A stretch of 64,000 bases of DNA from Collinsella sp. TF05-9AC (GCF_003438495.1 NZ_QSSH01000006.1:1-64000); one strand, 5' to 3'; shown: positions 17,273 to 26,083, counted from the first letter of the stretch. Notes: generated by a model from the letters alone, not told the origin. Made by a program: numbers and translations.

Positions 17273-17335
17273 CAGAACGTCCTTTCGTCTGAATTCACAA
17301 GTTGAGGTAGAAGTTCGAGTTCTCGGTGGCTCTCG

Positions 17336-17764
17336 TTAGGCCATCTTGTTGAGCATGTCGACACGGATCTGGTGACGGCCGCCGGCGTACTGGGCGCGCA
17401 GGAACTCGCGGGCGATCTTCTTGGCGACCTCGGTGCCCACAACGCCCGGGCCCATGGTGACCATGCGCGAGCCGTTGTGCTCGCGGGTCATGTAGGCGGA
17501 ACGCTCGTCGGAAATGTTGGCGACGACCATGCCCTTAATCTTGACGGCGGCCATATAGGAGCCGACGCCGTACTTATCGAATGCGAAGCCCTGGGAATCC
17601 TTGTGCTCCAGCAGGTCCTTGGCAACGGCGGTCGCGGAATCGACAAAGTCCGCGGCAGGGGTCTCGGAATAGTCGACGACCTCGTGACCGTCGGCGATGA
17701 GCATCTCCTTGATGGACTCCTTCATCGACATACCGTCGGCATCGGAAGCGATTACAACCCTCAT
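17336..17764 (-). CDS. lacA: Galactose-6-phosphate isomerase subunit LacA
   Basis: Protein of 142 residues, the partner of LacB in the heteromeric isomerase. VVIASDADGMSMKESIK opens the protein and DEYG-like FDKYGVGSYMAA takes the place of the phosphate-loop region. ERSAYMTREHNGSRMVTMGPGVVG is typical of LacA, which lacks the LacB catalytic Cys. The ATG follows AAGGAGG. It is the first gene of the operon, preceded by a 300-base regulatory region that contains a direct-repeat element. Confidence 0.93.
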   Translation of the reverse strand: MRVVIASDADGMSMKESIKEMLIADGHEVVDYSETPAADFVDSATAVAKDLLEHKDSQGFAFDKYGVGSYMAAVKIKGMVVANISDERSAYMTREHNGSRMVTMGPGVVGTEVAKKIAREFLRAQYAGGRHQIRVDMLNKMA

Positions 17765-17935
17765 GACATCCTCCTTGAGAGATACGCAGGTGCGTAGTTT
17801 CTGTTTGGAAGTGTTGAATCGCGTTCAGGTCCGGGCATCTGAATGTGCGGTTCTTCACTGTTCATGTTTATTTGAACACATTCGAACAGTAACTGCAACA
17901 ACTATTTGTTTATCTTTGTTCTTTTTTGAACAAAT

Positions 17936-17965
17936 ACCGTTTACGGATGATTGCTGACCGTTTGG
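17936..17965 (+). promoter_or_regulatory. Direct-repeat element upstream of lacA
   Basis: ACCGTTTAC and ACCGTTTGG in direct orientation with a 12-base spacer. The second copy fits the published LytTR half-site pattern exactly. The rest of the 17765-18004 gap is A/T-rich with several GAACA/TGTTC words and must hold the lac promoter. Confidence 0.6.
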
Positions 17966-18004
17966 ACTGGGCACGGACGTAGCGACCATGTGTTCAACAA
18001 ACAA

Positions 18005-18037
18005 AAGGGCGGCCGAGAACGTGTCTCGTCCGCCCTT
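18005..18037 (-). terminator. Terminator of the membrane-protein gene
   Basis: Fourteen-base arms with one mismatch (AAGGGCGGCCGAGA against its partner) are followed on the minus strand by CTTTTGTTTG. Confidence 0.75.
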
Positions 18038-18071
18038 CTCACGGTTGATCTTCCAAAGATCGCTTTGCCGC

Positions 18072-19094
18072 CTACTCAGACTGCCCGCTCTTCTTGGCAT
18101 GTCTGGACGGAGCGCTCAAGAAACGACCCGTCAGATAGTTCGCGGGACCGGAGATATCGATCCCCAGCAGCACGTGTCCTAGCCATAGGAACGCCACGAG
18201 CACCAGTAGAGGAATCACACACGAGGTCACGATCATCACGATGACGCCTTCGATGAGGTCGGTCACCTGCTGCACGATCTCGTCGGTCATCTGCTTGGCA
18301 CCACTGGTTACCGACGTAACAAGGCTCGATGCCCCATCGGTCAACTGCTCGAGCACGTTTTTGGACTCCGTGGCCTCGGATTTTTTCTTGTTCGATTTTG
18401 AGCTGGTCTCGGCTGACTTGTCCGTGGTGTCGGCTGCGTCCGCAGCCTTTTGCTCAGCTTGCTCAATACTTACGCGATACGTTTCATCGACCTTCTGCGA
18501 CACCCATACGCTCGCAGGCACGAGCGCCATGCCGATCACGGCAACCACCAGCACGCGAGTCGCCACACGGCGCAGGACAGCGCTCGTGCTCCAGCGCCCG
18601 TGAATGCCGAGCGACACCGCAAAGAGCACCAACGCAAACGGGATTAAGATGCCCAAGCCAACTGACCACAAAATCGTGAGCAAATATTTCTCTAGGTAGA
18701 GCACGGCAAGCACGATACCAAGGTTGCCTGAAAGCTGCGCGAGCTGCTCGGCAACCGGCGTTCCCGTATCACCCGGCAGTGCGGTAATGCCCGCAGACAG
18801 CGCCACGCACGAGGTCGTGAGCGCCAAAACATTGCCCTTCTTTTGATCGATGACCTCGATGGTGGAGTCCCAAGTCTTGGTATCGGCGAAATGCGGACGA
18901 GCTACAAAGCCCGACAGCAACGCCAGCACCACGAGCGCAACGATGATACCGATCTGCAGCTTTTTGTTTGCGCACACGACATCGGACAGGCTGGGCTGCA
19001 GCTCGGTTACCGTCGTGTGCTCGGTTATCTGGACAGGACGCCCATGAGCCATCTCGTGCGCGTCTCTTTTTTGTATTGACCCGTTATCCGGCAT
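18072..19094 (-). CDS. Membrane protein of unknown function in the lac region
   Basis: Protein of 340 residues that I do not recognise. A first membrane helix lies near residues 47-67, two or three more between about 95 and 205, then a charged, Ser/Lys-rich coiled region (about 215-260). A final hydrophobic stretch near 280-310 precedes a basic C-terminus. The start follows GAGGAGG. It sits between the lacABXC operon and the lactose-type PTS IIA gene, all leftward, and may be expressed with IIA, although a hairpin terminator lies between them. Its position suggests a link to sugar uptake, but nothing in the sequence shows this. Confidence 0.75.
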   Translation of the reverse strand: MPDNGSIQKRDAHEMAHGRPVQITEHTTVTELQPSLSDVVCANKKLQIGIIVALVVLALLSGFVARPHFADTKTWDSTIEVIDQKKGNVLALTTSCVALSAGITALPGDTGTPVAEQLAQLSGNLGIVLAVLYLEKYLLTILWSVGLGILIPFALVLFAVSLGIHGRWSTSAVLRRVATRVLVVAVIGMALVPASVWVSQKVDETYRVSIEQAEQKAADAADTTDKSAETSSKSNKKKSEATESKNVLEQLTDGASSLVTSVTSGAKQMTDEIVQQVTDLIEGVIVMIVTSCVIPLLVLVAFLWLGHVLLGIDISGPANYLTGRFLSAPSRHAKKSGQSE

Positions 19095-19211
19095 TTGGAT
19101 ACCTCCTCAGTCCGGCGTTTAATGCGAAAGGAAGTATACCCACCGAGCAAAAATCGAACGGGAGGACCAACGGAGCGCAACAAGACTGTCCCCAATGACT
19201 GTCTCGGGATG

Positions 19212-19278
19212 AGTTGCGGTGGAATAGGGATTGTTTTGCGCCCGCCGGCCCCTATTCAGTCCCCATTTCACCGCAACT
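19212..19278. repeat. Imperfect palindrome with internal stem
   Basis: AGTTGCGGTG pairs with CACCGCAACT, and inside GAATAGGG pairs with CCCTATTC, leaving an asymmetric bulge. It precedes the IIA terminator and follows the GTCCCCAATGACT word shared with the element at 14520. Confidence 0.4.
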
Positions 19279-19292
19279 TGGAGGAGGACAGA

Positions 19293-19325
19293 AAAAGCTC
19301 TGCCGCGGGTAGCGGCAGAGCTTTT
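19293..19325 (-). terminator. Terminator of the lactose-type IIA gene
   Basis: Perfect 14-base arms AAAAGCTCTGCCGC and complement with a five-base loop, directly after the IIA stop on the minus strand. Confidence 0.8.
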
Positions 19326-19352
19326 GGAAGGGGACTTGATTGTGCGGACTCG

Positions 19353-19691
19353 TTAGGCGAGCTTGGCCTCGAGCTCGGCGATGCGCTTGTAAGCATCGAT
19401 GGTAAAGCGGGCCTGCTTCTCCAGAATCATAGTGGTCATGAGAGTGTCCTGAGCGTGAGCCATGATGAAGGTCATCTCCATCTCGCCACCGCCGGCCTCC
19501 TGCGAAAGCAGCTTGGTCTGCGTGTCGTGGGCACCGATGAGCGCATCGCTGGCATCCTTGTGCAGCTGTTCGGCCTTCTCAAAGTCACCCTCGCGAGCAG
19601 CATCGAGCGCTGCAAGCAGATCGGTCTGGGCGTCACCTGCGTATGCGACAATCTCGAATCCAACCATCGAGATTTCTTCTTTGGTTGCCAT
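19353..19691 (-). CDS. lacF: PTS lactose/cellobiose-type IIA component
   Basis: Soluble phosphocarrier of 112 residues that passes phosphate from HPr to the IIB domain. The N-terminal VGFEIVAYAGDAQTDLL and the active-site region MAHAQDTLMTT (phospho-His near residue 80, plus the metal-binding Asp) match LacF of lactococci. The ATG follows AAAGGA. It is the only lactose-type IIA in the window, whereas three fused EIICB proteins of the same family are present, so it probably serves all three. A direct-repeat element lies 125 bases upstream. Confidence 0.92.
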   Translation of the reverse strand: MATKEEISMVGFEIVAYAGDAQTDLLAALDAAREGDFEKAEQLHKDASDALIGAHDTQTKLLSQEAGGGEMEMTFIMAHAQDTLMTTMILEKQARFTIDAYKRIAELEAKLA

Positions 19692-19815
19692 ATTGCGTTC
19701 CTTTCACATATGAACCAATGGAGAGCATCGCGTCCGGGCATACGCGCTGCGTTCTGTATGGCAGAAACATTAACATTCAAACAAAAAAGAACAGCGCAAA
19801 ACGTAATTTCAAGCT

Positions 19816-19845
19816 ATGAACGGTCACTTTTCGCCCGTGAACGGT
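19816..19845 (-). promoter_or_regulatory. Direct-repeat element upstream of lacF
   Basis: On the minus strand ACCGTTCAC and ACCGTTCAT are 21 bases apart start to start; the second fits the LytTR half-site pattern exactly. It points towards the IIA gene. Confidence 0.6.
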
Positions 19846-19905
19846 TTTTAAACCAATCTGAACAATATCGAACACAATTAGCGGAAACCCAAACAGGCCC
19901 GTGCC

Positions 19906-20910
19906 CTAGCGCCAATCGCGCACCGTATCGCCCTCGACGAGTACGCCCGGAAACAGCATGTGCTCCACACCGGGTTCAACGCCCTCGGCACCGGCGATCT
20001 TATCGACTGCCCACATGCCGACACGCTTGTTGTCAAAGCGCACGGTGGCCAGGCGACGATCGGGCACGATGTCGCCCAGACTGTCATCAACACCCACCAC
20101 GCTCACGTCCTCGGGCACGTGCTTTCCGCGCGACTCGAGTCCGCGAATGCAGCCGTAGGCCATGGCGTCGTTGGAAGCATAAATGGCCGTACAGGTCGGA
20201 TCGTCCGCCAGAGCCTGACCGGCAGCATACCCGCTCTGTGCCGTCCAATCGCCACGAACGAGTCGCGGTGGCTCAATGCCATGCGCGCGCAATGTCTCGC
20301 GCCAGCCTTCCTCGCGCCGCATGCCCGAAAGCGAGCGCTCGGGACACGAGATAAAGTGCACGGTCTTGTGTCCCTGCCCCAGCAAGTACTCGACAACCTG
20401 GCGTGAGCAATCGAGCTGATCGTTATCGACCGTCGAGCACAGTGGGTGCTCCAGCATGGTAACGAGCACCGTCTGCATGCCAGATAGCGGCTCGAAGGTG
20501 CCAAAGTCCGCCGGCATGCGATTCATGATCACGACCATGCCGTCTACCGGCAGCGCGCTCATACGCGACGATGCGCTCTCGAGGGTATAGGGATGTCCAT
20601 CTACTTTAGTGAGGGTGATGGCATAGCCATGTTTGTCGGCCGCGGCGGCAAAGCCCTCCATACGGTCGAGGTTGCCGGTACCGGTAATGTTGAACATGGC
20701 GACGCCGACGGTCTTAAACTTGCCACGGCGCAGCGATCGACCGGCGAAATTGGGGCGATACCCCAGCTCGCGCATGGCGGCACGCACGCGTTCCTTGGTC
20801 TCGGGGCGCACACTGGGCGAATCGTGCACGGTGCGCGAGACCGTCTGCTCCGAAACGCCCGCGAGGCGCGCCACGTCTTTGACGGATACCGATTTTTTAA
20901 CAGCGGCCAT
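19906..20910 (-). CDS. LacI-family repressor of PTS module 1
   Basis: Regulator of 334 residues: LacI helix-turn-helix (SVKDVARLAGVSEQTVSRTVHD) and a sugar-binding core ending with VVGVDDSLGDIVPDRRLATVRFD. It is divergent from the EIICB-LacG pair of module 1. Its intergenic region has two copies of a TGTTAACGTTGCCA-type operator, which differs from those near the other LacI genes in line with its different recognition helix. The inducer is likely a galactoside or sugar phosphate; this is inference. Confidence 0.9.
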   Translation of the reverse strand: MAAVKKSVSVKDVARLAGVSEQTVSRTVHDSPSVRPETKERVRAAMRELGYRPNFAGRSLRRGKFKTVGVAMFNITGTGNLDRMEGFAAAADKHGYAITLTKVDGHPYTLESASSRMSALPVDGMVVIMNRMPADFGTFEPLSGMQTVLVTMLEHPLCSTVDNDQLDCSRQVVEYLLGQGHKTVHFISCPERSLSGMRREEGWRETLRAHGIEPPRLVRGDWTAQSGYAAGQALADDPTCTAIYASNDAMAYGCIRGLESRGKHVPEDVSVVGVDDSLGDIVPDRRLATVRFDNKRVGMWAVDKIAGAEGVEPGVEHMLFPGVLVEGDTVRDWR

Positions 20911-21070
20911 AGGTCGATCTTTCTATGTCAACGATGCCATTGGTGGCACCCTACGCAGTCATTTTTAACGCCTTCAAGTATATCCAACGCCTCCCCCACC
21001 ATACGCTCACCACCCAAAACCTACCGTTCACCGACATTTTTGCTTCCCCAAACGGCTTTTGGCGCCCAAA

Positions 21071-21084
21071 TGTTAACGTTGCCA
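21071..21084. promoter_or_regulatory. Module 1 LacI operator, distal
   Basis: TGTTAACGTTGCCA, a 14-bp LacI-type dyad whose halves are TGTTAAC and TGGCAAC. A degenerate direct-repeat element (AACGTTTAC at 21116) follows it. Confidence 0.55.
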
Positions 21085-21190
21085 TTGTGCAAACACAGAG
21101 CCACCGGGCGGCTCAAACGTTTACGCATAGGGAATCGACGGTTCGCAGGCACAGGAACCACCGGTTCGCGTCTTTTTTTGTGTCGCAAAA

Positions 21191-21204
21191 TGGCAACGTC
21201 AACA
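21191..21204. promoter_or_regulatory. Module 1 LacI operator, proximal
   Basis: TGGCAACGTCAACA is the inverse of the distal operator with one change, 120 bases away and 64 bases before the EIICB start. This spacing would permit DNA looping. Confidence 0.55.
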
Positions 21205-21267
21205 TTTTGGCAACCGAACGTCAAAAGCTACCATCGTTGTTAACCCACCGACTCTTAGGAGCATTGC

Positions 21268-23043
21268 ATGGAGCAACTTATCGCCATCATCGAAAAGGGC
21301 CAGCCCTTTTTCAACGCGATCGCCCGCAACAAGTACCTCAAGGCGATTCGCGACGGCTTTATCTCCGTCATCCCCATCATCATCTTCTCGTCCATCTTCT
21401 GCCTGGTAGCCTCGGTCCCCAACATCTGGGGTTTCTACTGGCCCGATGACATCAACAACGCCCTGTGGAAGTGCTACAACTACTCCATGGGCATCCTGGC
21501 CATCGCCTGCGCCGCCACCACGGCCAAGCACTTCGCCGACGCCCAGAACCGTGATCTGCCCAAGAACAACCAGATCAACTTTATCTCCTGCATGTGCGCG
21601 GCCATCATCGGCTTCCTGCTCCTTTCGAGCGACACCATCGCCACGGACGCCGCCAGCGGCTTCAACACCACCTACCTTGGTTCCAAGGGCCTGCTGACCG
21701 CCTTCATCGCTGCGTTTGTGACCGGCATCATCTACAAGTTCTTCATTAAGCGCAACATCACCGTCAAGATGCCCGAGCAGGTTCCGCCCAACATCTCGCA
21801 GACCTTTAAGGACATCATCCCCTTCTCCGTCTGCATCACCGTCTTTTGGGTCTTTGACATCGCCTTCCGCGCTGCCTTTGGCTTCTGCTTTGCCCAGGGC
21901 GTCATCCAGGTGTTCCAGCCCCTGTTCACCGCTGCCGACGGCTACATCGGCCTCGCTGTGATCTACGGCGCCATGAGCCTGTTCTGGTTCGTCGGCGTCC
22001 ACGGCCCCTCGATCGTCGAGCCCGCCATCGCTGCCGCTCTCGTTGCCAATATGACCGACAACCTGGCTGCGTTCCAGGCCGGTCAGCACGCTTCCGCTGT
22101 CCTGACCCAGGGTGCCCAGTACTTCGTCGTCTGCATGGGCGGCACCGGCGCCACGCTCGTCCTGGTCTTTATGTTCTGCTTCTTGGCCAAGTCTCAGGAG
22201 ATGCGCGCCGTCGGTAAGGCCGCTATCGTCCCCGTGTGCTTTGCCGTCAACGAGCCGCTACTGTTCGCCGCACCCATCGTGCTCAATCCCGTCTTCTTTG
22301 TCCCGTTTGTCTTTGCCCCGATCGCCAACATCTGGATCCTCAAGATCTTTATCGACTTCTTGGGCATGAACGGCTTTATGTACACCCTGCCCTGGACCGT
22401 CCCCGGCCCCATCGGCACCATCATGGGCCTGGGCTTCCAGCCGCTCGCCTTTGTGATGCTCGCCCTTATCCTGGTCGTCGACTTCGTTCTGTACTATCCG
22501 TTCTTCCGTGCCTATGACGCCCAGAAGTGCGCCGAGGAGGCCGAGATTTCCGAGGAGGAGCTCGCCGCCAAGAACGCCGAGAAGGCTGCCAAGCTCAACG
22601 ATGCCTTCCAGGGCAAGGCTGACGCCAAGAGCGTTGCCGCCGGCGCTGCTGCCGAGGCCGTGAAGGCCGATGCCCCCGCCGCTTCTGCAGCACCCGCTGC
22701 CGAGGCAACGACCGCCAGCGACCTCAACGGCAAGCGCGTGCTCGTGCTCTGCCAGGGCGGCGGAACCTCGGGCCTGCTCGCCAACGCACTGGCTAAGGCC
22801 GCCAAAGAGCGCGGCATCGATCTTGAGACCGCTGCCGAGGCCTATGGCAACCACGTTGACATGCTCCCCGACTTTGACCTGGTCGTCCTGGCCCCGCAGG
22901 CCGCCAGCTACCTGGCCGACCTGCAGAAGGACTGCGAGCGCGTGGGCAACAAGTGCGTCGCTTGCCGCGGTAAACAGTACATCGAGCTCTCCCAGAACGG
23001 CGATAAGTCTCTCGCCTTCGTAAGCGAGCAACTCTCGAAGTAA
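21268..23043 (+). CDS. lacE: PTS lactose-type EIICB, module 1
   Basis: Fused transporter of 591 residues that imports and phosphorylates a lactose-like sugar. Residues 1-425 are the membrane IIC domain of the lactose/cellobiose family, with the substrate-site region GVHGPSIVEPAI and the FAVNEPLLFAAPIVLNP signature. An Ala/Glu-rich linker (about 430-485) joins it to a IIB domain whose phospho-Cys is in LCQGGGTSG near residue 495. The GGGTSG wording and the C-terminus GKQYIELSQNGDKSLAFV are those of LacE. The start follows TAGGAG. It is followed by a 6-phospho-beta-galactosidase gene after an intercistronic hairpin. Confidence 0.92.
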   Translation: MEQLIAIIEKGQPFFNAIARNKYLKAIRDGFISVIPIIIFSSIFCLVASVPNIWGFYWPDDINNALWKCYNYSMGILAIACAATTAKHFADAQNRDLPKNNQINFISCMCAAIIGFLLLSSDTIATDAASGFNTTYLGSKGLLTAFIAAFVTGIIYKFFIKRNITVKMPEQVPPNISQTFKDIIPFSVCITVFWVFDIAFRAAFGFCFAQGVIQVFQPLFTAADGYIGLAVIYGAMSLFWFVGVHGPSIVEPAIAAALVANMTDNLAAFQAGQHASAVLTQGAQYFVVCMGGTGATLVLVFMFCFLAKSQEMRAVGKAAIVPVCFAVNEPLLFAAPIVLNPVFFVPFVFAPIANIWILKIFIDFLGMNGFMYTLPWTVPGPIGTIMGLGFQPLAFVMLALILVVDFVLYYPFFRAYDAQKCAEEAEISEEELAAKNAEKAAKLNDAFQGKADAKSVAAGAAAEAVKADAPAASAAPAAEATTASDLNGKRVLVLCQGGGTSGLLANALAKAAKERGIDLETAAEAYGNHVDMLPDFDLVVLAPQAASYLADLQKDCERVGNKCVACRGKQYIELSQNGDKSLAFVSEQLSK

Positions 23044-23052
23044 GTAACGCTC

Positions 23053-23087
23053 AGGGCCAGCCGACCATCCAAGACCGGCTGGCCCTT
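23053..23087 (+). terminator. Intercistronic hairpin between EIICB and glycosidase, module 1
   Basis: AGGGCCAGCCG and CGGCTGGCCCTT form a strong stem without a long T run. It may be a partial terminator or an mRNA processing or stabilising structure. Confidence 0.5.
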
Positions 23088-23109
23088 CGATTTAGACGAT
23101 TGGATCATC

Positions 23110-24549
23110 ATGTCCGTTAATCCTACTAGCGTCACCAACCCGCCCGCGCAGTTTCCCGAGGACTTTGTCTTTGGCGGCGCCACTGCTGCCTACCAGGTAG
23201 AGGGCGAGACCCGCACTCACGGTAAGGGCAAGGTTGCCTGGGACGACTTCCTGGAGGCCCAGGGCCGCTTCTCCCCCGATCCCGCTTCCGACTTCTACAA
23301 CCAGTACCCCGTCGATCTGGAGCTGTGCGAGGAGTTCGGCATCAACGGCATCCGCCTCTCCATTGCCTGGAGCCGCATCTTCCCCAACGGCATCGGCGAG
23401 ATCAACCCCGAGGGCGTGCAGTTCTACCACGACCTCTTCGCCGAGTGCCACAAGCACCACGTCGAGCCGTTCGTCACGCTGCATCACTTTGACACGCCGC
23501 TCCCCCTCTTTGAGAAGGGCGACTTCCTCAACCGCGAGACCATCGACGCCTTTGTGGACTTTGCCACCTTCTGCTTTAAGGAGTACGCCGGCCAGGTGAC
23601 CTACTGGTTCACCTTTAACGAGATCTGGGCCGACGCCTCCAACACCTACATCGAGGGCACCTTCCCCGGCGGTGTCAAGGCGCATCTGGCCGAGGCCTTC
23701 CAGTGCGAGCACAACATGATGCTCGCGCACGCCAAGGCAGTACTGGCCTTCCACAACGGCGGTTTTAAGGGCAAGATCGGCGTCATTCAGTCGCTGGAGT
23801 TTAAGTATCCGCTCAACGAGAACGACCCCGCCGACATCAAAGCCGCCAACAACGAGCACGTGCTGCAAAACCAGTTTTTGCTCGACGCCACCTTCCGCGG
23901 CGACTACGCACCCGACACCCTCGAGTGCGCCAACCGCCTGGCCGCCGTCTCGGGCGGCACCATCGAAATCCTGGACGAGGACCTCAAGATTATGCGCGAA
24001 GCCGCGCTTTACAACGACTACCTGGGCGTTAACAACTACCAGTGCCGCTTCTTGAAGGCTTACGATGGCGAGAACGACCTGCACCACAACGGCACGGGCG
24101 AAAAGGGCACCGGCCGCTGGCGCGTTAAGGGCATTGGCGAGCACGTGAACAAACCCGGCATCCCTACCACCGACTGGGACTGGATCATCTATCCCGAGGG
24201 CCTGTTCGATCTGCTCGTCTACATTAAGCAGCGCTACCCCAACTACAAGCAGATCTTCATCACCGAAAACGGCATGGGCTACAAGGACCCCTACAAGGAC
24301 GGTTTTGTGGACGACCAGCCGCGCATCGACTACATCGAGCAGCACCTGCGCTGGCTGCTTAAGGCCATGGAGGTGGGTGTCAACGTGGGCGGTTACTTCC
24401 TGTGGAGCCTGCAGGATCAGTTCTCCTGGACCAATGGCTACAACAAGCGTTACGGCTTCTTCTACGTTGACTTTGAAACCCAGAAGCGAACGCCCAAGGC
24501 AAGCGCATACTGGTACAAGCACGTAGCGCAGACCCGTCGTCTGGACTAG
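23110..24549 (+). CDS. lacG: 6-phospho-beta-galactosidase (LacG-like), module 1
   Basis: Glycoside hydrolase family 1 enzyme of 479 residues that cleaves the phosphorylated disaccharide delivered by the PTS. The acid/base Glu is in FTFNEI near residue 175 and the nucleophile Glu in FITENGMGY near 390. The phosphate-binding stretch FSWTNGYNKRYG is that of 6-phospho-glycosidases. The wording of DPASDFYNQYPVDLEL and TDWDWIIYPEGL is closest to LacG. The ribosome binding site is weak. It is the second gene of module 1 and ends before a terminator and repeat array. Confidence 0.88.
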   Translation: MSVNPTSVTNPPAQFPEDFVFGGATAAYQVEGETRTHGKGKVAWDDFLEAQGRFSPDPASDFYNQYPVDLELCEEFGINGIRLSIAWSRIFPNGIGEINPEGVQFYHDLFAECHKHHVEPFVTLHHFDTPLPLFEKGDFLNRETIDAFVDFATFCFKEYAGQVTYWFTFNEIWADASNTYIEGTFPGGVKAHLAEAFQCEHNMMLAHAKAVLAFHNGGFKGKIGVIQSLEFKYPLNENDPADIKAANNEHVLQNQFLLDATFRGDYAPDTLECANRLAAVSGGTIEILDEDLKIMREAALYNDYLGVNNYQCRFLKAYDGENDLHHNGTGEKGTGRWRVKGIGEHVNKPGIPTTDWDWIIYPEGLFDLLVYIKQRYPNYKQIFITENGMGYKDPYKDGFVDDQPRIDYIEQHLRWLLKAMEVGVNVGGYFLWSLQDQFSWTNGYNKRYGFFYVDFETQKRTPKASAYWYKHVAQTRRLD

Positions 24550-24609
24550 CGGCTTGCGACAAGCGGTTGGCGGAATTGCACCGCCCACATAACCTGTCCC
24601 CATTTCTCA

Positions 24610-24651
24610 GCCGGGGGCGGCACGTCACACGGCGCGCCGCCCCCGGCCTTT
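24610..24651 (+). terminator. Terminator of module 1
   Basis: Perfect 12-base arms GCCGGGGGCGGC and complement followed by CTTTTT. Confidence 0.85.
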
Positions 24652-24668
24652 TTGGGCGGTTCGGGGTC

Positions 24669-24818
24669 TGTTTGTCTCAATCTGTAACATCTAGCCGAGT
24701 TTTTGGGTCCTAGCTGTTGCAGATTGAGACGAACAGGATTGCTCTTTCCGAAGAATCTAAATCTGTAACACGTAGCCCGCTTTTGACCGTCTACCTGTTA
24801 CAAATCGAGACAAACGGA
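24669..24818. repeat. Palindromic repeat array 1 (two units)
   Basis: Two units at 24669-24735 and about 24756-24818. Each starts with a variant of TCTCAATCTGTAAC and ends with the inverse (GTTACAGATTGAGA), enclosing about 26 bases. One unit has the 'GCCGAGTTTTTGGGTCC' type of centre and the other the 'CCCGCTTTTGACCGTC' type. The array lies between the convergent module 1 glycosidase and the module 2 LacI gene. Confidence 0.85.
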
Positions 24819-24825
24819 GTAGGAC

Positions 24826-25854
24826 CTAACCCCGTATGTCCCTAACAGTCGAGCGTTCGACCAGCGTGCTCGGCACATGAATCGCCTCGATAGACGAGCT
24901 CTCTCCAATCGCCGCCTCAAACGCAAGCTTACCGACACCGCGCAAATCAAATCGCAGCGTCGTCAGCCGATTGTGAGGAACAAGTCCCTCGAGTGCGTCG
25001 TCGATACCAACCACGCTCACGTCGTCGGGCACGGACAGGCCCGCGTTCTCGAGCGCGGCGATAACGCCCAGCGCCATCTGGTCATTTGCCGCAAGCACGG
25101 CAGTCGGCGCCTGCGACCCGCCGGCAAGCACCTCGGCCGCAATCCGCTCGCCCATGGCGTACCCACTGTCCGCACTCCAATCGCCGCGCAGCATCGGAGC
25201 GGCATCGACATGAGCACGACCCAGCGTATCGCGCCAACCGGCCTCACGAAAACGCGAGGAAATCGAGTTTTCCGGACCCGCCACAAACCGCATATTCGAG
25301 TGACCATGTTCCAGCAGATAATTGGTCAACAGCTCGCACGAACCATACTGGTCGGAGTCGATCGTCGTGCAGCGCGGATGCGCATACATGGACAGGATGA
25401 CCGTTCGCACTCCCGGCTGGGGAACAAACTCCTCAAAATCGGGAGCCATGCGGTTCATGTTGAGAATCATGCCGTCGACGGGTCGCTCGACCATGCGGCG
25501 CGAGGCATCGGCAAGTGCATAGGGCTTGTCGCCGCCCATCTCGATCATAGTGACGGCAAAATCGTGCTCGCGCGCCGCTTGCATGATACCCTCGAGCGTC
25601 GCCAGGTTACCGACACGTGTGATGTTGTACATGCACAGGCCAATAGAACGATACGACCCGCCGCGCAACGCCGTTCCAGCAAAATTGGGACGAAAGCCCA
25701 GCTCTTCCATGGCGGCCAGCACACGCTTGCGCGTCTTTTCCGTCACGTTGGGCATACCGTTGACCACGCGAGACACAGTCTGGCGGCTCACGCCAGCGAG
25801 CGCCGCAACCTCTGCCGCGCTCGCCGAACGACCATTCCTTGTCCGCTGAGCCAT
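24826..25854 (-). CDS. LacI-family repressor of PTS module 2
   Basis: Regulator of about 342 residues with helix-turn-helix SAAEVAALAGVSRQTVSRVVNG and the usual sensor core. Its closest relative in the window is the galK-region LacI; shared stretches include SIGLCMYNIT against SVGLCINDVT and MYAHPRCTTIDSDQYG. I placed the start at the ATG before AQRTRNGRS, although GGAAGG is too close to it. A GTG four codons upstream, or an ATG 19 codons upstream, are alternatives. It is divergent from the module 2 glycosidase, with three operators between them. Confidence 0.85.
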   Translation of the reverse strand: MAQRTRNGRSASAAEVAALAGVSRQTVSRVVNGMPNVTEKTRKRVLAAMEELGFRPNFAGTALRGGSYRSIGLCMYNITRVGNLATLEGIMQAAREHDFAVTMIEMGGDKPYALADASRRMVERPVDGMILNMNRMAPDFEEFVPQPGVRTVILSMYAHPRCTTIDSDQYGSCELLTNYLLEHGHSNMRFVAGPENSISSRFREAGWRDTLGRAHVDAAPMLRGDWSADSGYAMGERIAAEVLAGGSQAPTAVLAANDQMALGVIAALENAGLSVPDDVSVVGIDDALEGLVPHNRLTTLRFDLRGVGKLAFEAAIGESSSIEAIHVPSTLVERSTVRDIRG

Positions 25855-25915
25855 GCCTTCCACGCCAACCTGCTTCCCAACTATACCCCGCGCCCATGGC
25901 GCATCGTACATACAT

Positions 25916-25929
25916 TGATAACGTGCTCA
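25916..25929. promoter_or_regulatory. Module 2 LacI operator, regulator-proximal
   Basis: TGATAACGTGCTCA, one change from the two copies nearer the glycosidase. It lies directly in front of the earliest possible start of the repressor, consistent with autoregulation. Confidence 0.5.
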
Positions 25930-25976
25930 TGATACCCGAGCCATATACCACAACATGAAAACTTCTGTCAATCAAA

Positions 25977-26006
25977 ACCGCTTACCGAACAAATACAACC
26001 GTTCGC
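25977..26006 (+). promoter_or_regulatory. Direct-repeat element, module 2
   Basis: ACCGCTTAC and ACCGTTCGC in direct orientation, 21 bases start to start, upstream of the operators that flank the module 2 promoter. Confidence 0.5.
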
Positions 26007-26047
26007 GGCTGTTTGAAGTTGTTTTGTTTCTATACATCCCAGCCGGA

Positions 26048-26083
26048 TGTTAACGTGCTCATTGTCAAATGTTCACGTGCTCA
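26048..26083. promoter_or_regulatory. Tandem LacI operators, module 2
   Basis: TGTTAACGTGCTCA and TGTTCACGTGCTCA are 22 bases apart start to start, on the same face of the helix. They differ from the galK operators at a single R position. Confidence 0.6.

Noticed and set aside
21116..21146. An eighth ACCGTTTAC-type direct-repeat element before module 1
   Set aside because: AACGTTTAC is present, but the second repeat (ACGGTTCGC) is one base out of register and poorly matched, so I did not count it.
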